Assembly (NCBI RefSeq): GCF_902832845.1 | Contig: NZ_CADFDB010000019.1 | Location: 17,964-81,963 of the forward strand | Direction of reading: 5' to 3' | DNA: 64,000 bases | Origin: Burkholderia metallica | GTDB taxonomy: Bacteria > Pseudomonadota > Gammaproteobacteria > Burkholderiales > Burkholderiaceae | In this document: positions 49,801 to 56,374 of the stretch, piece after piece | Layout: each line of letters opens with the position of its first letter | How positions within the stretch are numbered: the first letter of the stretch is position 1 | The notes under the pieces: model-generated | What the model was told of the DNA's origin: nothing | What the model saw: the letters and a program-made list of their open reading frames with translations, nothing else | Databases searched by the model: none | Translations under genes and position numbers: made by a program

Positions 49801-51338
49801 TCCGCGGATGCCGTCGAACTGCCGCCGAGCGCAACGGCCGAAGTCCCGGTGCCGCTCGCATTCGCACCAATAGCAGTCGCGCTATTGCCTGCCTGCGCCG
49901 CTACCGCCGGGGCGTACGTACCCGATCTGACATTCACGTAGGGGTCGTCGGCAGCCGCGATCGCGGCATTCAGCTGATTCAAGTTGACCGCATCCGTACC
50001 AACCGTTCCGGCGGCAACGTTCATGATCTGGCGCTGCTGCGTCGCCGACCCGACGGAGACGGCATTGGCACGATTCGCCACACTGTTCGTGCCCAGTGCA
50101 ACCGACGATGCAGCACTAGCCGTCGCGTTGGTACCCAACGAAACACCCGAGCTTCCCGAGGCCATGCTGGCATAACCCACCGCGACCCCACCTCCGCCGC
50201 CCATCGCGCTGGCTTCGCCGCCGAGGACCGTTGCGGAGGACCCCGAATGCCGCGCGTTCGTACCAATCGCGATCGAGCCGACACCGCCAGCCGTCGCGCT
50301 GGTGCCGATCGCAATCGCCCCGTTCGCACCCGTCACATCGCCATCGATTGCCCGGGCACCCGTTCCGATCGCAATCATGTTCGACGGAACAAACCGGCCG
50401 GTCTGGGCTACGGCGGCTCCGCTTCCCACCGCCAGGTTTCCGACACCGACCGCCGATGCGAATGTTCCGAGCGCCGTGGAGTTGTTGCCAGTGGCCGCCG
50501 CGCCGCGACCCAACGCCGTCGCCGCCGTCCCGGTGGCAGCAGCGCCCACACCAACGGCCGTCGCCTCTGATCCGGTCGTACGCGCGAGCGTACCGAGCGC
50601 CACTGCGTTCTGGCCGCTTGCTACCGTATTACCGCCGAGCGCGACGGACGAGATCCCCGTGGCGCTTGCATTCGGACCAATAGCCGTCGCGCTGTTACCC
50701 CCCACGGTGGCGGCCGCGTCGGCCGCATATGTCCCAGTGCTAAAGGCCACATATTTGTCATTCGTCGCCGCGATGGCAGCGTTCAGCTGATTGACGTTGA
50801 CCGCATCCGTGCCCGACGTACCGGCAGCCAGGTTCTGGATGCGATTATTCGTCATGCTGACGCCATTGGCAAAATCCGTCGTGCCCGTGATGTGAACACC
50901 ATTGGCACCGTAAATCATCACATGACCGTCCCGGCTGCCTGCCACCGAAGCTGTGTTGGCCGTTGCACCGGCCCCGGATGCACCATTCAGATCACCACCG
51001 TTTCCCAGCACGAAGGAAGGCGCATGCCCTTGGTAGGTGGGATTATTAGTAGCGATAGGCGCGCAGTTCGCGTTCACCGTTTGACCGGAGTAGCCGAACG
51101 TATGACCGACCGCCCCGTTCACTCCTCCGCACAGATTCAGCGCACCATTCCCGTTCGCGGTCTGCGCTTCCGCATCGATCGCAATCGCGCCGCCGCCGAA
51201 ACCCGCCATGACCGCAACCGCGGCCGTTACTGACGAACGCATCGTCGAATTCGATTTCTTGCGCGCGCGCGCCGTTTCGGCCGCTGCGACCCATGTGCCC
51301 GTCGTCGGATTCCAGACGGTTCGGTATGTTTTGTTCAC
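40848..51338 (-). CDS. Trimeric autotransporter adhesin 2 (YadA-like), about 3496 aa
   Basis: A giant trimeric adhesin. The start is the GTG at 51338, chosen because GAGGCAATCAAC precedes it and it begins the extended signal peptide (NKTYRTVWNPTTGTWVAAAE, core ending IDAEA at residue 58); an in-frame ATG at 51503 runs through the promoter. The mature N-terminus has a Cys pair (70 and 92). Head repeats of the YadA type occupy about residues 200-850 and return further on. Sixteen copies of a module headed SQLKGSGLIGDDGK (or close variants) form the stalk (about 42.85-48.78 kb), then neck motifs, a final head set and the anchor barrel ending GMGASYQW. It resembles the largest Burkholderia TAAs. 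Confidence 0.95.
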   Translation of the reverse strand: MNKTYRTVWNPTTGTWVAAAETARARKKSNSTMRSSVTAAVAVMAGFGGGAIAIDAEAQTANGNGALNLCGGVNGAVGHTFGYSGQTVNANCAPIATNNPTYQGHAPSFVLGNGGDLNGASGAGATANTASVAGSRDGHVMIYGANGVHITGTTDFANGVSMTNNRIQNLAAGTSGTDAVNVNQLNAAIAATNDKYVAFSTGTYAADAAATVGGNSATAIGPNASATGISSVALGGNTVASGQNAVALGTLARTTGSEATAVGVGAAATGTAATALGRGAAATGNNSTALGTFASAVGVGNLAVGSGAAVAQTGRFVPSNMIAIGTGARAIDGDVTGANGAIAIGTSATAGGVGSIAIGTNARHSGSSATVLGGEASAMGGGGGVAVGYASMASGSSGVSLGTNATASAASSVALGTNSVANRANAVSVGSATQQRQIMNVAAGTVGTDAVNLNQLNAAIAAADDPYVNVRSGTYAPAVAAQAGNSATAIGANASGTGTSAVALGGSSTASADNAVALGTRAVATGINSIAAGVSSRANGNNTVALGSLAVAGTTNATAVGSGANASAVNTIALGQSSSASGLSAVGIGFRANAQADNSVALGVDSVANRVNTVSVGSASQRRQITNVAAGTQDYDAVNVAQLNAAIANVDGNSPYFKANGAGDGSDAASATGVGSVAIGSNAKTLVAGGVAIGGSATASMADSVAIGNDVIAAQDGVAIGQGARAQNANATAIGTKSAAGLNGTSLGTNAHAVTDAVALGVNATAAGGNSVALGNGSIAASNTVSVGSVGNERKITNVADGTLSDTSTDTVNGSQLFATNTRVGSLEDSLKGGGVIDPDTGESLAVVYDTTAKDKVTLGGGTDGTTLANVKAGVADMDAVNVSQLKGSGLIGDDGKAIAAVTYDRNTDGTTNYGSVTLGDGTNPTQLKHVADGVDRQDAVNLGQLQDSGLVAPVDPKNPGAGVTSLAVTYGTNADGSANFDEVKLKGTNGTTLANVKAGVADTDAVNVSQLKGSGLIGDDGKAIAAVTYDRNTDGTANYNAVTLGGGNSTGPVKVSNVAAGVAATDAVNVQQLQQSVANGNPYIGGRGTGVAAQATGLNAIALGLGSVADEIRTVSVGNSATGLQRRITNVQNGEADSDAATLGQVNDLLGVSSTNTQAAIDNVNTTTKQAIQDVNSRLDAIGTLAGTDPYVQVDGLGDGSDNAFVRPGTFGVAIGAEASATGDTSIAIGAQSIATGSGAVALGAGASAAATGAVALGHGSASGTNALALGNGTGATGNNAIAAGFNARAAGVNAIALGNTARANASDSLAFGTTAQVDPLATNSIAIGRQANVTSTALNSVALGSNSVADRLNSISVGSTGQQRQIIYVARGTENTDAVNVSQLKDAVAAFGGNAAVGADGSITNPTYTIGGTTYRNVGDALNALSNLGGGTNPLAVTYGVNGDGTPNFEVVTLKGTDGTTLSNVKAGVADTDAVNVSQLKDSGLIGDDGKAIAAVTYDRNADGTPNLGSVTLGGGTDGTTLSNVKAGVADKDAVNVSQLKGSGLIGDDGKSIAAVTYDRNTDGTPNYGSVTLGNGTNPTQLKHVADATDDGDALNLGQLKSSGLVGDDGNGNLTSLAVTYDSATKDKVTLDGGTDGTTLANVKAGVADKDAVNVSQLKGSGLIGDDGKSIAAVTYDRNTDGTPNLGSVTLAGGTDGTTLANVKAGVADKDAVNVSQLKGSGLIGDDGKSIAAVTYDRNTDGTPNLGSVTLGDGTNPTQLKHVADATDDGDALNLGQLKNSGLVGDDGNGNLTSLAVTYDSATKDTVTLGGGTDGTTLSNVKAGVADKDAVNVSQLKGSGLIGDDGHAIAAVTYNRNTDGTPNYNAVTLGAGKSTGAVTLSNVAEGVAGTDAVNVDQLTAAIKDLDIGVNPLAVSYDTVSKDKITLAGGTDGTTLANVKAGVADTDAVNVSQLKDSGLIGDDGKAIAAVTYDRNADGTTNLGSVTLGGGTDGTTLSNVKAGVDDKDAVNVSQLKGSGLIGDDGKAIAAVTYDRNADGTPNLGSVTLAGGTEGTILSNVKAGIADKDAVNVSQLKGSGLIGDDGKAIAAVTYDRNADGTPNLGSVTLGDGTNPTQIKHVADATDDGDALNLGQLKSSGLVGDDGNGNLTSLAVTYDSATKDTVTLGGGTDGTTLANVKAGVADKDAVNVSQLKGSGLIGDDGKAIAAVTYDRNADGTPNYGSVTLGDGTNPTQLKHVANGTDRQDAVNLGQLQDSGLVAPVDPTNPGAGLTSLAVTYGTNTDGSANFDEVKLKGTNGTTLANVKAGIADTDAVNVSQLKGSGLIGDDGKSIAAVTYDRNTDGTPNYGSVTLGNGTNPTQLKHVADATDDGDALNLGQLKSSGLVGDDGNGNLTSLAVTYDSATKDTVTLGGGTDGTTLSNVKAGVADKDAVNVSQLKGSGLIGDDGKSIAAVTYDRNADGTPNYGSVTLGDGANPTQLKHVANGTDRQDAVNLGQLQDSGLVAPVDPTNPGAGLASLAVTYSKNADDSANFDEVKLKGTDGTTLANVKAGVADKDAVNVSQLKGSGLIGDDGKAIAAVTYDRNTDGTPNYGSVTLGNGTNPTQLKHVADATDDGDALNLGQLKSSGLVGDDGNGNLTSLAVTYDSATKDKVTLGGGTNGTTLANVKAGVADTDAVNVSQLKGSGLIGDDGQAIAAVTYNRNADGTPNYNAVTLGGGKSTGPVTLSNVADGVDRHDAVNLGQLQDSGLVAPVDPTNPGAGLTSLAVTYGKNADGSANFDEVKLKGTNGTTLANVKAGVADTDAVNVSQLKGSGLIGDDGKSIAAVTYDRNTDGTPNYNTVTLGGGKSAGPVTLSNVADGVDRHDAVNVGQLKDSGLVAPVDPTNPGAGLMSLAVTYGTNDDGSANLDEVKLKGANGTTLTNVKAGAVNTASTDAVNGSQLYGVSKSVADSLGGGSTVDASGNVTAPTYSLTDPADVTAKADYRNVGDALDNLDGRVATNTKNITLINNQLADSGLVDPVTGQSIAAVTYDRNADGTPNYNAVTLGGGKSAGPVQVKNVAAGTDDTDAVNVAQLKSAGLVAPVDPTNPGSGLTSLAVTYSTNDDESANFDEVKLKGTNGTTITNVAAGAVNSTSTDAINGSQLHGTAQSVADTIGGGTTVGADGTLGNTAIEVNGQKYSTVAEAVQAAAAYGATDSLAVRYDLNRDGTPNFGSVTLGGSGAAPVRLTNVADGTSQYDAVNYGQLSALNDKIGNLDDRVGGLELRPGTPGDGNGGGTGTNPYFGATDLTAGGSSAANPGTGTGNVAAGSGASIGTGVNNGTVIGSGSTVGSSGGTAIGAGSAAKGENATAIGQGSNATGSGSVAIGSGSVANEANTVSFGNGTDTGNRRIVNIADGVGANDAATKGQLDRAVGGLGSQINDVSKNAYSGIAAATALTMIPGVDPGKTLSFGVGGATYKGYQAVAFGGEARITQNLKMKAGVGLSSGGNTVGMGASYQW
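42850..48780 (-). repeat. Modular stalk repeats of adhesin 2
   Basis: Sixteen copies of the segment SQLK(G/D)SGLIGDDG, each followed by (K/S)IAAVTYDRN and one of a few connector types (ANFDEVKLKG, SATKDTVTLGG, GSVTLGDGTNPTQLKHVA). The connectors recur in mixed order, which points to shuffling by recombination, not simple end-to-end duplication. One run is interrupted by a head-type region at about 47.0-48.2 kb. Confidence 0.9.
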
Positions 51339-51450
51339 GTTGATTGCCTCTATACGAAAGTGTGAGACGAGATTCGAGCTACGTGAGCCAATATATTTTT
51401 TACAAGTGCGTTCGATAATCAGACAGCCAGACGCGGTAAAACTTATTTCT

Positions 51451-51464
51451 TCGGACTGGTCCGA
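51451..51464. promoter_or_regulatory. Rcs-like box upstream of adhesin 2
   Basis: TCGGACTGGTCCGA is a perfect inverted repeat apart from its central pair, and it extends by one more pair on each side (51450-51465). Centre is about 120 bp upstream of the GTG start at 51338. It is one of the best matches in the window. Confidence 0.75.
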
Positions 51465-51587
51465 ATATGACGATGCCTGACACTTCTGCAAGGAAAACAC
51501 CACACGGCGCTTCGCCTAAACACGGCATCGTTTGACACACGCGCCGGTCGCGCTTTATAAACGCAGCGCGCGGGCCGCGTCGCAAAC

Positions 51588-51601
51588 TAGGACCAGTCCT
51601 A
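51588..51601. promoter_or_regulatory. Rcs-like box upstream of hybrid kinase 2
   Basis: TAGGACCAGTCCTA, inverted repeat with outer TAGGA...TCCTA, the form closest to the enterobacterial Rcs box (TAAGAATATTCCTA from memory). A partial site TTCGGACTGCCCTA follows at 51620-51633. Centre is about 214 bp before the kinase ATG. Confidence 0.7.
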
Positions 51602-51808
51602 CCGCTCTGGGCACATTGCTTCGGACTGCCCTACATACCGGCACCCCCGCCATCTTGATAATTGGCTCGTTCCCCGAGCCGGCAGTGCAAACGCCTGCCA
51701 TCCCACACGGCTTACGGATATCGCTACGCGTCGCGTTAAGCGAACGGCTTTGCCGTCCGCGTCGCGCGCGGCCCCCGATTTGCGCATTGATTTCACGGTA
51801 TTCGTCCC

Positions 51809-54800
51809 ATGCCCATCCGAAACCTGTTCGCGTCCCCGGCTGACGCCAGCGCGCCATTCGCGTCGATCGACGACGAGGCGCGCGACCTGAGCCTGCTGCA
51901 CCGCTACCAGCGCTTCACGCTGTACGGGGGAGCCGCCGTGCTGTCGCTCGTGATCCTGTTCGCGACGAGCGTGCTGCTCGACGGCTCGGTACACGACTAC
52001 ATCGCGAAGCGGCGCGAGCTGTTCACCACGCACAAAGCGCTCGTCGAACTCGAGATCGATGCGAAACAGGCGTCGGTGCGGCGCTCGGTGATCAACGCGG
52101 AGCTGCTGTGGAACAGCCACCCGCGCCATTCGCACAGTGCGGCCGAGGCGCTCGCGCGCGACGGCCATGTCGTGCTGTCGCCGTTGCGCAACGTGAGCGA
52201 CATCTTCGTCGCCGTGACGCCCGACGCGCTGGCCGGCAACGAATCCGACGAATACGTTCAACTGATGGAGCGGCTGACGATCTCCGTGGCCGCCGCCGAG
52301 CGGCAATCGGGGATGCCGCTGTCGGGCTACGCGTACAGCCCCGACCGAAACGTGCTCGCGATCACACCGCCGCCGTCGATGCCGTATCACGACTTGCTGG
52401 AGCGCATCGGCGTGGCCGACACGCGCGCGCTGATCGATCGCCTCGCGTTCAACATCGCCGACTGGTCGGACCCGGCCGTCGCGCGCTACTGGCGCTCGAC
52501 GCGGCGCATCGCATGGGAGCCGCCCGCGATCGACCCGCTCACCGGCAAGAAGGTGTTCCGCCTCGTCGAACCCGCATTCGACGGCCCGCGGCATTTCATG
52601 ACGTTCGTCAGCGATCTCGACGTGAACGTGCTCGACGAAAGGCTGAAGCAGGCGCCGGAAGACGCGGTGGTGATGCTGGTCGACCAGTCCGGCCGCGTGC
52701 TGCTGGACGAGGACCGCACGCGCGCGTCGATCGACGGCGCCGCGCTGATGCGCCACGCGCTCGCCCAGAACGTGTGGCGGCGCGGCCTCGACCGCTTCGA
52801 CGAAAGCTATCTGCACGGCGTGTTCACGATCAGCGACCGGATCGCCGACACGGGCTTCGCGATCGTCTACGCGTACTCATGGCGCACGATCGCGATCGCG
52901 ATCTGGCCGACGATCGTGCGCGAGTTCGGCGTGGCCGCGCTGATCCTGGCCGTGCTGTGGTCGCTCGTGATCGCGTTCGACCTGAAAGTGTTCGCGCCGG
53001 TGTTCCGCCGCTCGCGCCGCGTGTTCGAAACCGACGAGATGAGCCGCGCGATCATCGCGACGTCGCCGTTCGGCATCGTGCTCGTATCGCTCGACACCGA
53101 CACGGTGCTGCTGCGCAACCGGATGCACGAGCTGTACGAAAGCGAGGCCGGCGCGCCGCCGCTGCACGAGCGCATGCTCGCGCGCTACAGGCAAGGCGCG
53201 GATGGCGCGCCGGTGCAACTCGACGTGGAATTCCCGGTAACGCTCGACGACGGCCGCGCGCGCGACCTGCTCGTGAACTTCGTGCGCGTGCGCTACCGCG
53301 GCAAGGACACACTGCTGTGCGGCTTCTCCGACATCACGACGCGCGCCGACACCGAGCGCGCGCTCGACAGCGCGAACCGCGCGAAATCGACGTTCCTCGC
53401 GACGATCAGCCACGAAATCCGCACGCCGCTGAACGCGATGCTCGGCAATCTCGAACTGCTCGACAAGGCGCCCGACCGCAATCGCGAGAAGTCTCGGCTG
53501 CACGCGGTCACGTCGGCCGCGCGGATGCTGCTCGACATGCTGAACAACGTGCTCGACATGACCAAGATCGAAGCCGACCGGATGACGCTCGAAGCGACCA
53601 GCTTCCGCATCGACGAACTCGCGCGCGACATCGTCGAGCTGTTCGAGCCGATCGCGCGTGCGAAAGGCGTGGCGCTGCGCGTCGACGTCGACGTGCAGGC
53701 GGCACGGCCGTACGTGGGCGATCCGCTGCGGGTGCGGCAGATCGTCGTCAACCTGGTCAGCAACGCGATCAAGTTCACCGACCGAGGCACGGTGGCGCTG
53801 TCGGTGACGGCGCCCGCGGCCGACGGCACGCCGGTGATGATCCGCGTCAGCGATTCCGGCATCGGCATGACGGCCGCGCAGCTCGAACACGTGTTCGAGC
53901 CGTTCGCGCAGGCCGACGAATCGATCGCGCGCCGCTTCGGCGGCACGGGCATCGGCCTGCCGCTGAGCAACCGGCTCGCGGAATCGATGGGCGGGCGCAT
54001 CGCGGTGGACAGCGTGCCGAACGTCGGCTCGACTTTCGTCGTGTCGCTGCCGCTGCCGCTCGACCATCAGCACGGGTTGCAGCCGGCCCCGGCCGGCGGC
54101 GATACGCCGGACCTGCGCGTGCTGTTCGTCGACGACAACCCGGTCAACCGCTCGCTCGTGCACGATCAGCTCGACGTGCTCGGCTATCGCGCCGATGTGG
54201 CGTCGAGCGTTGCGGAGGCGCTCGACCTCGTCGAGCGGCACGACTACGCGATCGTGATGACCGACCTGAACATGCCGGGCCTCGACGGCTATGCGCTCGC
54301 GCGGATGCTGCGCGAACGCGGCCGCGCGCTGCCGATCCTGGCCGTGACCGCGCATGCGGAGCCGGATGAGATGCGGCTGTCGAAGGAAGCCGGCATCGAC
54401 GAGATCGTCACGAAGCCGACGTCGCTGCGCTCGCTCGAACAGGCGATCGCGAAATACACCGGCCCGTGGCGGCCGGGGCGCGCGCTGCTGCCGGCGCCGG
54501 CCACCACGCGCGGGCCGCTGCCGCGCGACCTGCTCGCGGCGCTGGCCGATGCGACGCAGCGGGCCAATGCGGCGATCGTGCGCGCGCTCGAATACGGCGA
54601 CCTGAACGCCGCCCGCGCGGAGATCCACAGCATGCGAGGCGCGTTCGCGATGATCGGCGAGCGCGACGTGTCGGGGCTCTGCGCGTCGCTGGAAGCGCTG
54701 GCGCTGGCCGGCGACGCGGTGGCGTTCGCGCGGGAATTCGAACAGTACCGAAGCAGCGCCGAGAACGCGCTCGCGCGGCGCGCCGACGCGGACGCGGAAC

Positions 54801-54844
54801 CGCGTGCCGACCCGCTCGCGATGGCGGCGGCGGCGAAGCAGTGA
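51809..54844 (+). CDS. Hybrid sensor histidine kinase with receiver and Hpt domains (kinase 2)
   Basis: A 1011-residue paralogue of kinase 1 with the same order: first helix about 36-58 (LYGGAAVLSLVILFATSVLL), a periplasmic sensor of about 300 residues, second helix about 375-397, linker, HisKA with His 535 (SHEIRTPLNAMLG), HATPase (LVSNAIKFTDRG, RVSDSGIGM, GGTGIGLPL), receiver with Asp 819 (MTDLNMPGLDG) and Hpt with His 940 (IHSMRGAFAMI). The two sensor domains are clearly different in sequence, so the kinases probably respond to different cues but feed similar partners. It is divergent from adhesin 2. No regulator gene is directly coupled to it. Confidence 0.92.
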   Translation: MPIRNLFASPADASAPFASIDDEARDLSLLHRYQRFTLYGGAAVLSLVILFATSVLLDGSVHDYIAKRRELFTTHKALVELEIDAKQASVRRSVINAELLWNSHPRHSHSAAEALARDGHVVLSPLRNVSDIFVAVTPDALAGNESDEYVQLMERLTISVAAAERQSGMPLSGYAYSPDRNVLAITPPPSMPYHDLLERIGVADTRALIDRLAFNIADWSDPAVARYWRSTRRIAWEPPAIDPLTGKKVFRLVEPAFDGPRHFMTFVSDLDVNVLDERLKQAPEDAVVMLVDQSGRVLLDEDRTRASIDGAALMRHALAQNVWRRGLDRFDESYLHGVFTISDRIADTGFAIVYAYSWRTIAIAIWPTIVREFGVAALILAVLWSLVIAFDLKVFAPVFRRSRRVFETDEMSRAIIATSPFGIVLVSLDTDTVLLRNRMHELYESEAGAPPLHERMLARYRQGADGAPVQLDVEFPVTLDDGRARDLLVNFVRVRYRGKDTLLCGFSDITTRADTERALDSANRAKSTFLATISHEIRTPLNAMLGNLELLDKAPDRNREKSRLHAVTSAARMLLDMLNNVLDMTKIEADRMTLEATSFRIDELARDIVELFEPIARAKGVALRVDVDVQAARPYVGDPLRVRQIVVNLVSNAIKFTDRGTVALSVTAPAADGTPVMIRVSDSGIGMTAAQLEHVFEPFAQADESIARRFGGTGIGLPLSNRLAESMGGRIAVDSVPNVGSTFVVSLPLPLDHQHGLQPAPAGGDTPDLRVLFVDDNPVNRSLVHDQLDVLGYRADVASSVAEALDLVERHDYAIVMTDLNMPGLDGYALARMLRERGRALPILAVTAHAEPDEMRLSKEAGIDEIVTKPTSLRSLEQAIAKYTGPWRPGRALLPAPATTRGPLPRDLLAALADATQRANAAIVRALEYGDLNAARAEIHSMRGAFAMIGERDVSGLCASLEALALAGDAVAFAREFEQYRSSAENALARRADADAEPRADPLAMAAAAKQ

Positions 54845-55458
54845 CGATGGAGCGGGCGCGAAGCGGGCAGGCTGCTTGCTTCGGTTCGTCCGGATGACGA
54901 AGGAAGGAAGTGCACGGCGACCGTGGGCCGGTGTTCGACGCTCGCATAAGGCAGCGTGAGGAGTAGTGCTACAACCGACGTAGCGCGCATTACGGCCGGG
55001 CCCAACGACCGCCGTCGAAGATGCGTCACGGTGCCGCGCAAACCAAGCTTAACGCCGGCGGATGCCGTATCCAATAGGACTGAGCCGATTCGCGCTGGGA
55101 TTCGATCTCGTTTTAAAGAGATGCCGCGCGTGGACGGATCGCGGCCGGTTCGTCGTATCGCGCGGGCATGCGTGGATCGTCGACGCATCGCGTGCATGCA
55201 CCGTCATCGCGAGCGGCGAATGCGATCGTCGTGCGGTATGCGACGGGTGCCTCGAAGCGAGCGTCCGACACGTTTTTCAACATATTGGCGATGAATCGAC
55301 GATGCGCGCCGCCAGCGCAAACGCGCCGAAATCGTTGTGCAGCAAGGATCCGGCCCATAGGCCTAATGGCCAATTCCGCTGAAACGCACATAACCATCGC
55401 CCCAAACCGTTCGAACCTCGCTACAGTGGTTGCACATTTTCGCAAGGAGGTTCAGGTC
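54845..55458. other. Intergenic region, 614 bp
   Basis: No recognised gene; several short frames show no family features. It contains a 14-bp box at 55075-55088 and the ribosome binding site AAGGAGG (55444-55450) of the small ORF before symE. It may carry a promoter for the SymE/Xre locus. Confidence 0.45.
55075..55088. promoter_or_regulatory. Rcs-like box, possibly upstream of the SymE/Xre locus
   Basis: TAGGACTGAGCCGA matches the consensus with two changes in the right arm. It is about 370 bp upstream of the small ORF at 55459, so its target is uncertain. Confidence 0.35.
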
Positions 55459-55590
55459 GTGTCGACGCGCCACGCATGTGACGAAGTGACGATCGGTCTC
55501 CGCTGCGTAAACGAGCGCGGCCTGCAGATGCACCTACACCTGCAGGCCGCTGACCACAACCAACTCAAGCAAGGAGTTGCCCATGGCTGA
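55459..55590 (+). CDS. Small leader ORF overlapping the symE start (43 aa)
   Basis: A GTG-initiated 43-codon frame preceded by AAGGAGG at 55444-55450 with 8-base spacing, the strongest ribosome binding site in this neighbourhood. Its stop (TGA at 55588-55590) overlaps the symE start by 8 bases, the usual geometry for translational coupling. An 11-bp perfect hairpin lies inside it (55517-55550). The peptide (starting STRHACDEVTIGLRCVNERG) resembles no family I know. It may be a leader peptide controlling symE, or the N-terminal remnant of an older reading frame. Confidence 0.4.
   Translation: MSTRHACDEVTIGLRCVNERGLQMHLHLQAADHNQLKQGVAHG
55517..55550 (+). promoter_or_regulatory. Hairpin in the symE leader
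   Basis: Arms GCGGCCTGCAG (55517-55527) and CTGCAGGCCGC (55540-55550) pair perfectly around a 12-base loop, 32 bases before the symE ATG. There is no T-run, so attenuation by translation or an RNA-binding site is more likely than termination. Confidence 0.55.
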
Positions 55591-55924
55591 CGCGAATCAT
55601 AGCGCACCATTTATTTTCCAAGACTGTTTCGTCGACCGTGAGACCTCGTCTCAATCTCGCCGCATCGTCCCGCATCTGAGGCTCACCGATATGTCACCGC
55701 CTGTCGTGCATCTGTGGATGAAGCTGTCCGGCCGGTGGATCGAGGCGGCGGGCTTCGATCCCGAGCAGCGCCTGCAGATCGAGGTGTCGCACCAGCGGCT
55801 GGTGATCACGCCGCTCGACGCTGCGGGCAGCGATGCTGTCGGCAAGCATGGATTCCCCGCTGTCGAACCCGCGACGGAACGGCAGCCGCGGCAAAGTCCG
55901 GTCACGACGGGAGACGCACGATGA
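55583..55924 (+). CDS. symE: SymE-family toxin
   Basis: A 113-residue protein whose middle (PPVVHLWMKLSGRWIEAAGF, then DPEQRLQIEVSHQRLVITPL) is the SymE/AbrB-like fold. In E. coli SymE is an SOS-induced protein toxic at high level and held down by the antisense RNA SymR; here the family identity is clear but the mode of control is not. It has an unusual N-terminal extension of about 40 residues and a disordered tail. ATG at 55583 follows AAGGAG. It overlaps the next gene, an Xre-type regulator, by the 4-base ATGA. Confidence 0.8.
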   Translation: MADANHSAPFIFQDCFVDRETSSQSRRIVPHLRLTDMSPPVVHLWMKLSGRWIEAAGFDPEQRLQIEVSHQRLVITPLDAAGSDAVGKHGFPAVEPATERQPRQSPVTTGDAR

Positions 55925-56241
55925 AGCGCAAAGCGAAGAAAACCACCACCGACAACATGCCGGACGATTTCGACCTCTACGACGTCGGCGAACTGTCGGC
56001 CAAGTGCGCGCTCGTGCTGAAACTCAACGCACTGATCGCGTCGCGCGGCCTGAGTGAAGACGAGGCTGCGGCGCTCGCGGACATGGTCCGGGCGGCGGTC
56101 ACGCCCGAGCAGCGCGAGCGGCTCCGGAACGTGACGCTGGATCATCTGATGGTGATGCTGGCGGCATTTGGCCAGCATGTGGAAATCGTGGTGCGGCCCG
56201 TGGGGGAAGCGGGCCCGGCGGGTATCACGGTATCGGTCTGA
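55921..56241 (+). CDS. Xre-type (HigA/Rv2021c-like) putative antitoxin partner of SymE
   Basis: A 106-residue helical protein. Residues 25-85 fit a helix-turn-helix of the Xre/HigA2 type (LKLNALIASRGLSEDEAAAL, then VTLDHLMVMLAAFGQHVEIVV), preceded by a basic start (MKRKAKK). It overlaps symE by ATGA, so the two are translated together. Coupling of a SymE toxin to a DNA-binding protein differs from the E. coli SymE/SymR arrangement and suggests a type II-like toxin-antitoxin design, or autoregulation of the toxin gene. That interpretation is inference. Confidence 0.7.
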   Translation: MKRKAKKTTTDNMPDDFDLYDVGELSAKCALVLKLNALIASRGLSEDEAAALADMVRAAVTPEQRERLRNVTLDHLMVMLAAFGQHVEIVVRPVGEAGPAGITVSV

Positions 56242-56274
56242 CGCGTTCCGTCATCCGCATTGAACGCGCAAAAA

Positions 56275-56303
56275 AGCCGCTGCCATCGTCATCGGCAGCG
56301 GCT
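56275..56303 (-). terminator. Terminator of the GT25 operon
   Basis: Arms AGCCGCTGCC (56275-56284) and GGCAGCGGCT (56294-56303); read on the minus strand the hairpin is followed by a run of six T. It lies 71 bp beyond the stop at 56375 and may serve the convergent Xre gene as well. Confidence 0.85.
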
Positions 56304-56374
56304 CACCCAGCGGATCGCCCGATCCGCGCTGCGCGTGATACCCACGTTGATTGTCGAATCGTCGCTTCGCGCGG

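Larger units (their letters stand above)
51339..51808. promoter_or_regulatory. Divergent promoter region between adhesin 2 and hybrid kinase 2, 470 bp
   Basis: Contains two clear 14-bp boxes and one partial one, an AT-rich stretch at 51391-51403 that could form the adhesin promoter, and no supported gene. Divergent transcription from shared boxes would link adhesin and kinase expression. Confidence 0.6.

Noticed and set aside
55062-55382. A 106-codon plus-strand frame between kinase 2 and symE
   Set aside because: No ribosome binding site, no domain and composition like non-coding DNA; it also contains the box at 55075.
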